NCBI GenBank assembly: GCA_944390995.1
Contig: CALXSA010000004.1
Coordinates: forward strand, 1-48,161
Direction: 5' to 3'
DNA: 48,161 nucleotides
DNA from: an uncultured Clostridia bacterium
GTDB taxonomy: Bacteria > Bacillota_A > Clostridia > TANB77 > CAG-508
The notes under the pieces were generated by a model. That model did no database searches and was not told the origin of the DNA. It worked only from the letters and a program-made list of their open reading frames with translations. Positions 6,961-15,619 of the stretch are shown here, piece after piece (positions within the stretch are counted from its first letter, which is position 1; every line of letters starts with the position of its first letter). Position numbers and translations under genes: made by a program.

Positions 6961-9900
6961 ATGAAAAATATACTTATGCAAAGACTAGAACAAACGGACA
7001 AATTTGTAGAATTATTACAAGAAATTGAGAGCAAAAAAACCCCGATAAATATATCGGGGTTAGTATTCGTGGCAAAATCACAGATTATTTCGGCGATTAA
7101 GCAGGAACAAAAACGTCCAATCTGTGTTGTAACTTACAACGAATTACAGGCAAAAGAGCTTGTGAGAGACTTAAAATTTTACACGGACAAGGTTGAATAT
7201 TTTGGTAAAAGGGAAATTGCTTCATACGACTATGTTTCAGGCAGCAAAGACTTGCCGTTTGAGCGTATTGAGGTGCTAAACAAGATTTATTCTAACAAGG
7301 TAGATATTGTTGTAACAACCGTGGAGTCACTTATGCAACCAATACTTCCAAAGGAAATACTATACAAAAATGTTATTTCCTTTAGTGTAGGCAACATGTT
7401 TGAGTGCACTGGTTTCAAGGGCAAGAAAAGCTTAAATAATTTAAAGCAGCTCCTCTTGCTAATAGGATATGAAAGAAATGATTTGGTAGAAGGCAAAGGG
7501 CAATTCAGCATAAGAGGCGGAATTGTCGATATTGGCGTGCTTGAAAATATGGGAGTTAGAATAGAGTTCTGGGGAGATGAGGTTGACTCTATCAGATATT
7601 TTAATTATAGCTCTCAAAGAACAGTGGAAATGACTGATAAAGTTACAATTTTGCCAGCGCATGAGTACATTTTGGAGTATAATGCAGAGGATGAGCAGCT
7701 TCCAGAGTATTCTAAGATTATTTCTGGGGTAACAGAAAAAATAAAAGAAAAATATAGCATGGGGCAAACTCAGGCAGATGTAGAGGCAATACAAAATGGG
7801 GAATACATAAGCAAAATAGATAAGTACTTTAATGAATTTTACACAGAAAATGGAACTTTTTTAGAATATTGCTCTAAAAATTGTTTGTTAATAATAGATG
7901 AAAACAACAAAATAGTTCAAAGAGCGGAAAACATTATTATAGAAAACAACAACTTGGTTAAATCGCTTACTGAAAAGGAGAGGTTTGTGCCTGAGGCTAT
8001 ACGAAATGTTAGCAATTTTGACATTCAGGCATGGAACAATATTTTTGAGGAAAGGCAGACAATCTATCTTGCAGAAAGCAACAGTAGCTCGGTTAACAAG
8101 ATTGAGTTTAATTATAGGCAAATTAATTTCTATAAAAGTGAGACTGAAATATTAATTAGTGAAATAAAAAAATGGGTTGCCGAGAAAAAAGATATAGTAA
8201 TTCTTGCTGGTAGCAAGGAAAACACAGACAGAATAAAGGCTCTACTAGAGGAAAATGATATAGCTCCAGGTGAGCTTCAAGAAGATGAAGAAGGCCTTGT
8301 TAATAAAAAGAGCCTGAAAGCAGTTAAGGGCAACATTGCGATTTCGACTGGTTCACTTTCATCTGGCTTTGAAGCTTACGACATGAATTTAGTTGTGCTT
8401 AACATGGCCGACGTTTTCGAAAATAAAGCAAAGAAAAAGAAAACGAATGTGGCATTCAAGCAAGGCGAAAAGGTTGTGTTTGCAGACCTAACTCCAGGAG
8501 ATTACGTTGTGCATAGAATTCATGGTATTGGCCAGTTTGTTGGAGTTAATACCATTAAAGCAGATGGCGTAATTAAGGACTATATCAAAATAAAATATAG
8601 AAATGACGACATGCTCTATGTTCCAACAAGCAGTTTGGACAATGTGCGTAAATACATTGGTGGGGGCGACACAGCGCCTAGACTAAACAAGCTTGGCAGC
8701 AAAGAATGGAGCAATACAAAAAGCAAGGGAAAAAAGAATTTAAGAGAAGTTGCAAAAGATTTAATAGAACTATATGCCAAAAGGCAGAAAATAAAGGGCT
8801 TTGCTTTTTCTAAGGATACGGAATGGCAAAGCCAGTTTGAGGCAGAGTTCCCATATCAAGAAACAGACGACCAGCTAAGGTGCATAGACGAAGTAAAAAA
8901 AGATATGGAACAGCCTAGACCTATGGACAGGTTGCTTTGCGGCGATGTGGGCTATGGAAAAACAGAAGTTGCAATAAGAGCAGCATTTAAAGCAGTTATG
9001 GACCACAAGCAAGTTGCGTATTTGGTACCAACAACGGTACTTGCAAACCAACAATATGAAAGCTTTAAAAAGAGAATGGAGAATTTTGCAATTACGGTTG
9101 AGCTACTAAACAGATTTAGAACCAAAAAAGAGCAAGACCAGGTTATAAAAAAACTAAAGCTTGGCGAAGTTGACGTAGTGATTGGTACACATAGATTGCT
9201 AAGCGAAGATGTAGAGTTTAGAGACCTTGGGCTACTAATAATAGACGAGGAGCACAGGTTTGGAGTTAAAGACAAAGAAAAGATAAAAAAGCTCAAAACC
9301 AGTGTGGATGTGCTTACAATGACGGCAACACCGATTCCTAGAACTTTGCACATGTCCATACTTGGCGTGCGCGACATGTCTGTAATATATGAACCACCTC
9401 AAAACAGGAGGCCAGTGCAGACATATGTGCTCGAATATGATGCAGAAGTGATAAAAGAGGCAATAACGAAGGAGCTGGAGAGAAGTGGGCAGGTATTTTA
9501 TCTATATAATAATGTAGAAAATATTGCAAAAAAGGCACTAGACCTATCAGAATTAGTGCCAGAGGCAAAAGTGGAATTTGCGCATGGAAAAATGACTGGT
9601 AGAGAGATTGAAGACATAATGGAAAGATTTATAAATGGCGAGATTAATGTTTTGGTCTGCACAACCATTTTGGAATCTGGAATAGATATTCCTAATGCGA
9701 ACACAATAATTGTGGAAAATGCGGACAGACTAGGCTTAGCGCAACTTTATCAAATAAGAGGCAGAGTTGGAAGAAGCGACAAGCAGGCGTATGCATACAT
9801 CACGTACAAAAGGGACAAACTATTGTCAGAAGTTGCAGACAAAAGACTTAAAGCAATACGTGAATTTACGGAATTTGGCTCAGGCTTTAAAATTGCCATG

Positions 9901-10503
9901 AGAGACTTGGAAATAAGAGGCGCAGGAAGCATGCTTGGTGAAATTCAGCACGGACACATGGAGCAAGTGGGATATGACACTTACTGCAATTTGCTTGACC
10001 AAGTTGTAAAAGAAATGCAGGGAATAGAAATAGAAGATGAGCAAGAAATACAAATTGACATTAATATTTCAAGCTACATCCCAGACGAATATATTGATAA
10101 TAGTAGTCAAAAAATCGAAGTATATCAAAACATTGCACTTTGCAGGACAGAGGAAGATATACAAAATGTAATAGATGAAATAATTGATAGATACGGAGTA
10201 ATGCCAAAAGAACTTGAAAACTTAATTGAGGTTGCAAGGATAAAGGAATTGTGCGCAGCAGCGGGAGTTATAAAGGTAGCCGAAAAGAAAAATATGTATA
10301 CGAATGGGCAGAATGTGGTATTTTATTATGACAAGAACAAGTACAACCCAGAAATTGTGTCAGTTTTAATAAATAAATATGGTAATAACATTAAATTTTC
10401 AGCAGGAGTGGAACCATATATCACGTTAAAAGTTGGCGATTTGAAGGATGAGGAGTTGATTAGAGTTATTAAGGAATTCCTCAACACTACAGTTTTAAAA
10501 TAA
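6961..10503 (+). CDS. mfd: Transcription-repair coupling factor Mfd
   Basis: Mfd is a DNA translocase that removes stalled RNA polymerase and recruits UvrA. The 1,180-aa protein is full length: UvrB-like N-terminal domains, the RNA-polymerase interaction domain (GDYVVHRIHGIGQFVG, about residues 515-530), and a RecG-like motor with Walker A GDVGYGKTE (about 660), DEEH (about 761) and the TATPIPRTL motif, then motif VI QIRGRVGRS, and the TRCF C-terminal domain. A ribosome site GGAGGC precedes ATG 6961. Codons 26-34 hold a perfect hairpin that would terminate antisense transcription (see 7031-7061). Confidence 0.97.
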   Translation: MKNILMQRLEQTDKFVELLQEIESKKTPINISGLVFVAKSQIISAIKQEQKRPICVVTYNELQAKELVRDLKFYTDKVEYFGKREIASYDYVSGSKDLPFERIEVLNKIYSNKVDIVVTTVESLMQPILPKEILYKNVISFSVGNMFECTGFKGKKSLNNLKQLLLLIGYERNDLVEGKGQFSIRGGIVDIGVLENMGVRIEFWGDEVDSIRYFNYSSQRTVEMTDKVTILPAHEYILEYNAEDEQLPEYSKIISGVTEKIKEKYSMGQTQADVEAIQNGEYISKIDKYFNEFYTENGTFLEYCSKNCLLIIDENNKIVQRAENIIIENNNLVKSLTEKERFVPEAIRNVSNFDIQAWNNIFEERQTIYLAESNSSSVNKIEFNYRQINFYKSETEILISEIKKWVAEKKDIVILAGSKENTDRIKALLEENDIAPGELQEDEEGLVNKKSLKAVKGNIAISTGSLSSGFEAYDMNLVVLNMADVFENKAKKKKTNVAFKQGEKVVFADLTPGDYVVHRIHGIGQFVGVNTIKADGVIKDYIKIKYRNDDMLYVPTSSLDNVRKYIGGGDTAPRLNKLGSKEWSNTKSKGKKNLREVAKDLIELYAKRQKIKGFAFSKDTEWQSQFEAEFPYQETDDQLRCIDEVKKDMEQPRPMDRLLCGDVGYGKTEVAIRAAFKAVMDHKQVAYLVPTTVLANQQYESFKKRMENFAITVELLNRFRTKKEQDQVIKKLKLGEVDVVIGTHRLLSEDVEFRDLGLLIIDEEHRFGVKDKEKIKKLKTSVDVLTMTATPIPRTLHMSILGVRDMSVIYEPPQNRRPVQTYVLEYDAEVIKEAITKELERSGQVFYLYNNVENIAKKALDLSELVPEAKVEFAHGKMTGREIEDIMERFINGEINVLVCTTILESGIDIPNANTIIVENADRLGLAQLYQIRGRVGRSDKQAYAYITYKRDKLLSEVADKRLKAIREFTEFGSGFKIAMRDLEIRGAGSMLGEIQHGHMEQVGYDTYCNLLDQVVKEMQGIEIEDEQEIQIDINISSYIPDEYIDNSSQKIEVYQNIALCRTEEDIQNVIDEIIDRYGVMPKELENLIEVARIKELCAAAGVIKVAEKKNMYTNGQNVVFYYDKNKYNPEIVSVLINKYGNNIKFSAGVEPYITLKVGDLKDEELIRVIKEFLNTTVLK
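7031..7061 (-). terminator. Intragenic antisense terminator-like hairpin in mfd
   Basis: AACCCCGATA (7038-7047) and TATCGGGGTT (7052-7061) pair perfectly over a 4-base loop. Read on the minus strand, the stem is followed by a run of T, the layout of a Rho-independent terminator. It lies inside the coding sequence of mfd. Confidence 0.6.
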
Positions 10504-10614
10504 TTACAATTTTGGCGTTGTTGCATTTCATATCGAAAGTCCTCAGCGTACACAAAGTACGCCTCCGGCTTTCTCATCCATGCGCCTAGCCAAAATTTAA
10601 TTCTTTTAAAACTG
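10490..10614. repeat. Hairpin element with site-specific arms, copy 1
   Basis: The core has AATTACAATTTTGGC (from 10502) on the left and GCCAAAATTTAATT (to about 10602) on the right, near-complementary ends. The pairing continues outward into the end of mfd: CAGTTTTAAAA (10490-10500) pairs with TTTTAAAACTG (10604-10614). The inside differs from copies 2 and 3 but keeps a long imperfect fold. The mfd stop codon lies in the left arm. Confidence 0.8.
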
Positions 10615-10690
10615 GTTTTGCGGAGTGAAAAATAATTACAATTTAATTTTTTTTCAACTGGTTTTGCAGAGTGAAAAATAAAAACAAAAC
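10609..10690. repeat. Tandem 28-bp repeat enclosing a collapsed hairpin element
   Basis: AACTGGTTTTGC(G/A)GAGTGAAAAATAA occurs at about 10610-10637 and 10660-10687. Between them AATTACAA runs straight into TTTAATT, as if the TTTTGGC...GCCAAAA core of the hairpin element had been lost, and TGAAAAA/TTTTTTCA flank it as inverted arms. It precedes the ribosome site of the next gene. Confidence 0.6.
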
Positions 10691-10707
10691 AAAATAGGAG
10701 GTTTGCG

Positions 10708-11499
10708 GTGCAAGTAATAACAAGTAAAGATAATGAAATTGTGAAAAATATTAGAAAGCTCAAAGAAAAAAAGTATAGAGACTTAGAAAACTGCTATATA
10801 ATAGAAGGAATAAAATTAATAAATGAAGCAATTGAAGCAAAAGCAAAAATAAAGAAAATTGTAGTTTGCGAAGAATGCATAGGCGACAGCGAGATTGACA
10901 AAGAGACTCTGTACGAAATCGCAAAATATGATATGGTATATGTAACTAAAAAAATATTTGAGCTATTAACAGAAGTAAAAACACCACAGGGAATTATAGC
11001 GGTTGTAGAAAAACAGAGCGCGACAAATCAAATAGACTATTCGCAGGATATAATTATTGCACTTGACGACTTGCAAGACCCAGGAAACCTAGGCACAATA
11101 CTAAGAACCGCAGACAGTGCAAACCTAAATCAAATAATTTTATCAAAGAACAGCGTAGACGTATATAACCCCAAAGTTGTACGCTCTACAATGGGAGCAA
11201 TTTTCAGAATTAACATTATAGAAGTGGAAAACTTAGCAGAAACATTAAAAGAAATTAAAAAAAATAAATTTAAGGTAATGGTAACAGCATTGGACGGAAA
11301 GAAAAGCATTTATGAAGCGGACTATTCTAAAAACGTAATAGTAATCGGAAACGAAGCAAATGGTGTATCAGCGGAAGTTCAAAAAATAGCAGATGAGAAA
11401 GTTATAATACCAATGCTAGGAAAAGCAGAGAGCCTAAACGCCTCTGTCGCAGCAAGCATAATAATCTACGAATACGTCAGAAGAAAACTTGCAAAGTAG
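10708..11499 (+). CDS. TrmH/SpoU-family RNA 2'-O-methyltransferase
   Basis: A 263-aa SPOUT methyltransferase that modifies a ribose 2'-OH in rRNA or tRNA; the exact target cannot be read from sequence. The N-terminal substrate-binding domain (ENCYIIEGIKLINEAI) precedes the SpoU catalytic domain with motif 1 (DLQDPGNLGTILRTAD, Arg is the key residue), motif 2 (VIGNEANGVS) and motif 3 (IPMLGKAESLNASVAASI), all intact; the fold is a knotted dimer. GTG start at 10708 follows AGGAGG. The last codons (KLAK-stop) coincide with the start of a dispersed repeat also seen after prmC. Probably RlmB- or TsnR-like. Confidence 0.9.
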   Translation: MQVITSKDNEIVKNIRKLKEKKYRDLENCYIIEGIKLINEAIEAKAKIKKIVVCEECIGDSEIDKETLYEIAKYDMVYVTKKIFELLTEVKTPQGIIAVVEKQSATNQIDYSQDIIIALDDLQDPGNLGTILRTADSANLNQIILSKNSVDVYNPKVVRSTMGAIFRINIIEVENLAETLKEIKKNKFKVMVTALDGKKSIYEADYSKNVIVIGNEANGVSAEVQKIADEKVIIPMLGKAESLNASVAASIIIYEYVRRKLAK

Positions 11500-11546
11500 G
11501 GACAGGTTAAACCTTGAAAAAGTTTGACCCAAAAGAGCGTCCAAGG
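11488..11546. repeat. Dispersed GGGACA - CGTCCAAG element, copy 2
   Basis: ACTTGCAAAGTAGGGACAGG and the following TTAAACCTTG match the start of the 2008-2138 element with few changes, and GCGTCCAAGG (11537-11546) ends it. It spans the junction between the methyltransferase stop codon and the dtd ribosome site. Confidence 0.65.
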
Positions 11547-11570
11547 CAAGATATGAAGGGAGCGAAAAGA

Positions 11571-12008
11571 ATGAAATTAGTTGTGCAAAGAGTGAAGCAC
11601 GCAAGTGTGGAAGTGGAAAATGAAATTGTTGGAAAAATTGAGCAGGGCTTTTTAGTGCTACTTGGAGTGACGCATACAGATACAAAAGAGACAGCGGACT
11701 ATCTAGTAAAGAAGTTATGCAATTTACGAGTGTTTGAAGATGAAAATCAAAAGATGAATTTAAGCATAAAAGATGTACAGGGCAAGCTTCTTATTGTATC
11801 TCAATTTACACTTTATGCAGATTGCAGTGGCGGAAATAGGCCATCTTTTGTAAATGCAGCAAAGCCAGAGTTTGCAAACGAGTTGTATGAATACTTTTGC
11901 GATAAGTGCAAAGAAAATGACATCGAAGTTCAAAAAGGTGTGTTTGGAGCTCACATGGAAGTGGAACTTTTAAATAACGGACCTGTTACAATAATATTAG
12001 AAAAATAA
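11571..12008 (+). CDS. dtd: D-aminoacyl-tRNA deacylase
   Basis: Dtd hydrolyses D-aminoacyl-tRNAs (and Gly-tRNA-Ala) so that only L-amino acids enter proteins. The 145-aa protein is the standard size and has both family motifs: SQFTLYAD (cross-subunit SQxxLx) and NNGPVT (the cis-Pro GP motif that excludes L-amino acids). Start at ATG 11571 after AAGGGAG; an upstream TTG (11514) in the repeat is unlikely. The protein start [15 protein letters not shown] is canonical. It ends before a strong convergent hairpin shared with the toxin-antitoxin operon. Confidence 0.96.
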   Translation: MKLVVQRVKHASVEVENEIVGKIEQGFLVLLGVTHTDTKETADYLVKKLCNLRVFEDENQKMNLSIKDVQGKLLIVSQFTLYADCSGGNRPSFVNAAKPEFANELYEYFCDKCKENDIEVQKGVFGAHMEVELLNNGPVTIILEK

Positions 12009-12073
12009 AAATGCTCATAGGCAGGTTTGGCTTTTCTGTCCAAAAGAAGAAAAAGAGGTAAAATTGAATACCA

Positions 12074-12099
12074 AAGCTGGCAGAGCTATCTGCCAGCTT
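12074..12099. terminator. Bidirectional hairpin between dtd and the toxin-antitoxin operon
   Basis: AAGCTGGCAGA (12074-12084) and TCTGCCAGCTT (12089-12099) form a perfect 11-bp stem with a GCTA loop. It sits between convergent genes and touches the antitoxin stop codon. T-runs are weak on both sides. Confidence 0.65.
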
Positions 12100-13111
12100 A
12101 TTGGGCTAATATTTTTAGATTATCAGCATATTCAAAAGAAATTTTCTCAAATCGTTCAGTATTCTTCCAAGCCAGTTCATTATGCGACAAATTAGATATT
12201 TCTTTTACAGACTTATTACTTAGTAAATTGATAACAGTATCTATAATGCTAAGTTCTTTATCGTTAAAATAAGACAAGTCATAATTACCATTGCTAGTAA
12301 TAATAGATTGAATGCTACCATCATTTTTTTCTATATCTTCTCTTTTGTATTTTTCATCAAGCTTTGATATTTCTTCATATTTACGTTTAAAGATAACAGG
12401 CCCATATTGCTCATGCACATAAGTAAGACCAGTAATAGAGACAGCTCTTTCATTGTAAGAAATCATATCTATAAACCATAAATATTTATTCAAGCTAGTC
12501 AAATATAATTTTGTTTTACTTGCAATATATGAAATTAAATTTTGCAATTTTTCTAAATCTAAACTCTTGAAACCGTTGAAGATGTTAGGAGATGTCTTTA
12601 ATTCATTTTCAATATACAACTTAAGTTCATAATTGTTGTCGGTAGAAGCTTGATTATTGCATATAGTTTCTATTTTAGACAATGTTTTTTGGTTAATTCT
12701 ATTAGAATAATAAGCTTCTTTTACTTTATTTAAGAATTCGTTTTTGTCCTTTGCCATTAATTTTAGATAATCACTTTGAGATTTAGAGGGCAAAGAGCCG
12801 TTTTCATACCTATTAATAGTCATTTTGCCGAAATCTAAAATAGCAGTTAATTCTCTTTGAGAAATATTATACTTATTTCTCAATTGCTTAATTTCAGAGG
12901 GGGTGATAATATTTTTAAGCTCTCTATATTTACTATAAATCCTTCTTAAATTATCATCTTCAATATTATTAATTAACAATTCGTTTTTGCATTTCTTACA
13001 TATTGGTACATTTTCTTCTACATTAACGTCAACACCCTTGTATTCTTTAAAAATTCTTTTGTCAATATAATATTCTTGTTCACTATTACAATAAGGACAA
13101 TAATGTTTCAT
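12098..13111 (-). CDS. Antitoxin: MqsA-type zinc finger + XRE HTH + Panacea (SocA-like) domain
   Basis: A 337-aa probable antitoxin. Cys5-x2-Cys8 and Cys38-x2-Cys41 form an MqsA/YgiT-type zinc ribbon; residues about 70-125 are a helix-turn-helix (ISQRELTAILDFGKMTINRYENG splits into recognition helix and turn); residues about 200-335 resemble the Panacea/DUF4065 domain (YLWFIDMISY, YGPVIFK, NELAWKNT). Known MqsA has only the first two parts; Panacea is a chaperone-like neutralising domain found with many unrelated toxins. It lies 14 bp after the toxin gene, and the pair shares a promoter and palindrome at 13491-13547, so it probably represses its own operon. The domain assignment of the C-terminal part is from pattern only. 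Confidence 0.82.
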   Translation of the reverse strand: MKHYCPYCNSEQEYYIDKRIFKEYKGVDVNVEENVPICKKCKNELLINNIEDDNLRRIYSKYRELKNIITPSEIKQLRNKYNISQRELTAILDFGKMTINRYENGSLPSKSQSDYLKLMAKDKNEFLNKVKEAYYSNRINQKTLSKIETICNNQASTDNNYELKLYIENELKTSPNIFNGFKSLDLEKLQNLISYIASKTKLYLTSLNKYLWFIDMISYNERAVSITGLTYVHEQYGPVIFKRKYEEISKLDEKYKREDIEKNDGSIQSIITSNGNYDLSYFNDKELSIIDTVINLLSNKSVKEISNLSHNELAWKNTERFEKISFEYADNLKILAQ

Positions 13112-13125
13112 AATATTTACACCTC

Positions 13126-13470
13126 CTAAATATAATTACCGTATTCATGAATAGATATGCATACTAATAAAGTATTATTAGCCAACCTTAATTTTATATA
13201 CAATTTGACGTTTTGAAAAATAGGAGTGAAAATCCATATTTCACCTTCTAAACCTGCATCATCTTCTTCAGGACCGGCATAATAGTCATTTACTTCTAGA
13301 TTTAATATAATATTTTTAATATCATTAGTTAGTAAACCATACTCGAGCATGAAATTTCTATTCTTAATTCTGTTTACAAGTATAAATTTATCTCCATTTT
13401 TGTCTTTTGAAATAAGCTGTTTGATAATTGTAAGCTTTTGCCTGACTATTTGTTGTTTTATAGTCTCCAT
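13126..13470 (-). CDS. MqsR-like toxin
   Basis: A 114-aa protein with the layout of the Firmicute MqsR-family toxins: a helical N-terminus, YGLLTNDIKNIILNL, then NDYYAGPEEDDAG, EIWIFTPIF and a strand set ending YIKLRL...VCISIHEYG. MqsR is a RelE-fold mRNA interferase that cuts at GCU sites in E. coli; target specificity here is unknown. The toxin gene comes first, as in mqsRA, with a strong GGAGG before ATG 13470. The pair is flanked by housekeeping genes dtd and aspS, suggesting insertion of a two-gene cassette. Family assignment is from residue pattern; an uncharacterised RelE relative is the alternative. Confidence 0.78.
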   Translation of the reverse strand: METIKQQIVRQKLTIIKQLISKDKNGDKFILVNRIKNRNFMLEYGLLTNDIKNIILNLEVNDYYAGPEEDDAGLEGEIWIFTPIFQNVKLYIKLRLANNTLLVCISIHEYGNYI

Positions 13471-13490
13471 GAGGCACCTCCTTTGCAGAC

Positions 13491-13518
13491 AAAAGTGCCT
13501 CTTTTTGATGGCACTTTT
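13491..13518 (-). promoter_or_regulatory. Operator-like palindrome of the toxin-antitoxin operon
   Basis: AAAAGTGCC (13491-13499) and GGCACTTTT (13510-13518) are perfect inverted repeats 10 bp apart, directly downstream of the -10 box and upstream of the toxin ribosome site. This is a suitable site for the antitoxin HTH dimer. As RNA it would also be a hairpin in the leader. Confidence 0.6.
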
Positions 13519-13547
13519 ATTATAAAACTTTTTCTAATAAAAGTCAA
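13519..13547 (-). promoter_or_regulatory. Sigma-A promoter of the toxin-antitoxin operon
   Basis: On the minus strand: TTGACT (13547-13542), 17 bp, TATAAT (13524-13519). Confidence 0.85.
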
Positions 13548-13655
13548 TAAGAAAATATAAATTTAAGTGAGATTATGCTACAGATGAAATTGCATGAAAG
13601 AAATAATTCATAAAGAACTAATCTATATAGAAAAATAATCTCTAGATATGTAATG

Positions 13656-13731
13656 TGGCTATATTAAATCATGAATGAGTAATGATGTCAATAGAATAGA
13701 CAAAATTTACATAAAAAATGTTACGAAAATT
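13656..13731. repeat. 75-bp dispersed repeat, copy 1
   Basis: Aligns with 23948-24022 over about 75 bases with roughly ten differences and one gap, sharing GGCTATATTAAATCATGAA and AAAATTTACATAAAAAAT. It contains no ORF. It lies about 140 bp upstream of aspS; the rest of 13548-13770 is A/T-rich spacer with nothing else I can identify. Confidence 0.65.
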
Positions 13732-13773
13732 TTGTGTTATTGCTCTTTCTACATGCATTTTTCCACTGCCTAC

Positions 13774-13802
13774 TTGTTTTTTCGGCGAAAATGGTGTATA
13801 TT
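13774..13802 (+). promoter_or_regulatory. Sigma-A promoter of aspS
   Basis: TTGTTT (13774-13779), 17 bp, TATATT (13797-13802). The preceding CCTACTTGTTTT matches the promoter at 248-277. No T-box features precede aspS. Confidence 0.65.
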
Positions 13803-13870
13803 AGATAGCGTAAGGTTTAGATAAATCGTAAGTTTATCCTAAAAAATATATAAAGCAAGGAATGATGACT

Positions 13871-15619
13871 ATGTATAGAGACCATAATTGTGGAGAATTA
13901 AACATAACAAATGTAGGAGAAACAGTGCTAATTGCGGGCTGGATTCAAAAAATTAGAAACTTAGGCTCAATGTACTTTATAGATTTACGCGACGAGTTTG
14001 GAATTACTCAAGTTGTTGTAAGTGAGAATGAGGAGCTTATGGCTAAGGCAAATGGGCTTGTTACTGAGTGTGTTATAAGCGTGAAAGGACAAGTGGTTGA
14101 GAGAAGCAATAAGAATACGAAAATTCCTACAGGAGAGATTGAAATTGAGGCAAAGGAAATTAGTGTTTTAGGTAAGTGCAAAAATGTTTTGCCTTTTGAG
14201 GTTAATTCTGAAAAGGCAGGAGAGGCAAGAGAAGACCTAAGGCTTGAATACAGGTTCTTAGATTTAAGAAACGACAAGTTGCATAAGACTATTTTGCTTC
14301 GTTCTAAAGTAATGAAAACTTTAAGGAGAAAAATGGACGAGCTTGGTTTTACAGAGATACAAACTCCAATTTTGGCGAATTCGTCGCCAGAGGGAGCAAG
14401 AGATTATCTAGTACCAAGCAGGCTACATCCGGGAGAGTTCTATGCGCTTCCACAGGCACCACAACAGTTCAAGCAGCTTCTTATGGTGTCGGGCTTTGAT
14501 AAGTATTATCAAATAGCACCATGTTTTAGAGACGAAGACCCTAGAGCAGACAGAGCTCCAGGCGAGTTCTATCAGCTTGATTTCGAAATGAGTTTTGCAG
14601 AGCAAGAAGATGTGTTTAAGGTGCTAGAAGATGTGTTCACTACTGTGTTTAAAGAGCATACAACATGGAAAGTAGACGAGGCGCCATTTAAGCGCATACC
14701 ATATAGAGAGGCAATGGAAAAATATGGAATAGACAAGCCAGACTTAAGAAACCCACTTATTATTCAAGATGCAACTAAATTGTTTGCAGACACTGAGTTT
14801 AATGCATTCAAGGGCAAAACTGTAAAAATTATTGTTGTGCCAAATGGAGCAGAACAAGGAAGAAAGTTCTTTGACAATATGACAGAGTTTGCGAAAGAAG
14901 ATGCTGGAGCAAATGGCCTAGCCTGGGTAAAAGTTGAGGCAGATGGATACACAGGAGGAATTGCTAAATTCATTACAGATGAGGCTAAGCAAGGTTTAGA
15001 GCAGGAATATGGAGTTAAAACAAATGATGCAATTTTCTTTGTGGCAGATAAGTTGGAAGCTGCTCAAAAAATAGCCGGTTTGGTTAGAATTGAACTTGGT
15101 AAGAGGTTAGACTTGCTAGAGAAAAATGTATATAGATTTTGTTTTATTACAGATTTTCCAATGTATGAATTGTCTGACGAAGGAACAATAGATTTTAACC
15201 ACAATCCATTCTCAATGCCACAAGGCGGAATGGAAGCTCTAGAGAATAAAGACCCATTAGACATTTTAGCATACCAATATGATGTGGTTTGCAATGGATA
15301 TGAGATGGCATCAGGTGCTGTGAGAAACCACGACCCAGAGCTTATGGTAAAGGCCTTTGAGATAGCTGGATACACAGAAAAAGAAGTGGAGACAAGGTTT
15401 GGAGCGCTATATAATGCATTCCAATATGGAACACCACCACATGCGGGTGCAGCACCTGGTTTGGACAGAATGGTAATGCTTATTGCTGATTCGGACAACA
15501 TAAGGGAGGTAATTGCATTTCCAAAGAATAAGAAGGCGAGAGATGTGCTTATGGGGGCACCTAGTGGGGTTAGTCAGAGGCAGCTGGATGACGTACACAT
15601 TAAGATAGCACAAAAATAA
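13871..15619 (+). CDS. aspS: Aspartate--tRNA ligase
   Basis: AspRS is a class II synthetase that charges tRNA-Asp (or also tRNA-Asn if non-discriminating). The 582-aa protein has the OB-fold anticodon domain (residues 1-105), motif 1, motif 2 (FRDEDPRADRAPGEFYQLD), the bacterial GAD insertion (about 285-415) and motif 3 (GAAPGLDRMVML). ATG 13871 is preferred over 13862 because AAGGA lies nine bases before it. The bacterial size and GAD domain fit the AspRS family. Its 3' end enters the left arm of a hairpin repeat (15608). Confidence 0.97.
   Translation: MYRDHNCGELNITNVGETVLIAGWIQKIRNLGSMYFIDLRDEFGITQVVVSENEELMAKANGLVTECVISVKGQVVERSNKNTKIPTGEIEIEAKEISVLGKCKNVLPFEVNSEKAGEAREDLRLEYRFLDLRNDKLHKTILLRSKVMKTLRRKMDELGFTEIQTPILANSSPEGARDYLVPSRLHPGEFYALPQAPQQFKQLLMVSGFDKYYQIAPCFRDEDPRADRAPGEFYQLDFEMSFAEQEDVFKVLEDVFTTVFKEHTTWKVDEAPFKRIPYREAMEKYGIDKPDLRNPLIIQDATKLFADTEFNAFKGKTVKIIVVPNGAEQGRKFFDNMTEFAKEDAGANGLAWVKVEADGYTGGIAKFITDEAKQGLEQEYGVKTNDAIFFVADKLEAAQKIAGLVRIELGKRLDLLEKNVYRFCFITDFPMYELSDEGTIDFNHNPFSMPQGGMEALENKDPLDILAYQYDVVCNGYEMASGAVRNHDPELMVKAFEIAGYTEKEVETRFGALYNAFQYGTPPHAGAAPGLDRMVMLIADSDNIREVIAFPKNKKARDVLMGAPSGVSQRQLDDVHIKIAQK

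Noticed and set aside
10500..10614. Insertion sequence with its own transposase
   Set aside because: The ~120-bp hairpin elements have no ORF; at best they are non-autonomous.
13548..13870. T-box riboswitch before aspS
   Set aside because: No specifier loop or TGGNACC-type antiterminator sequence; the leader after the promoter is only about 60 nt.
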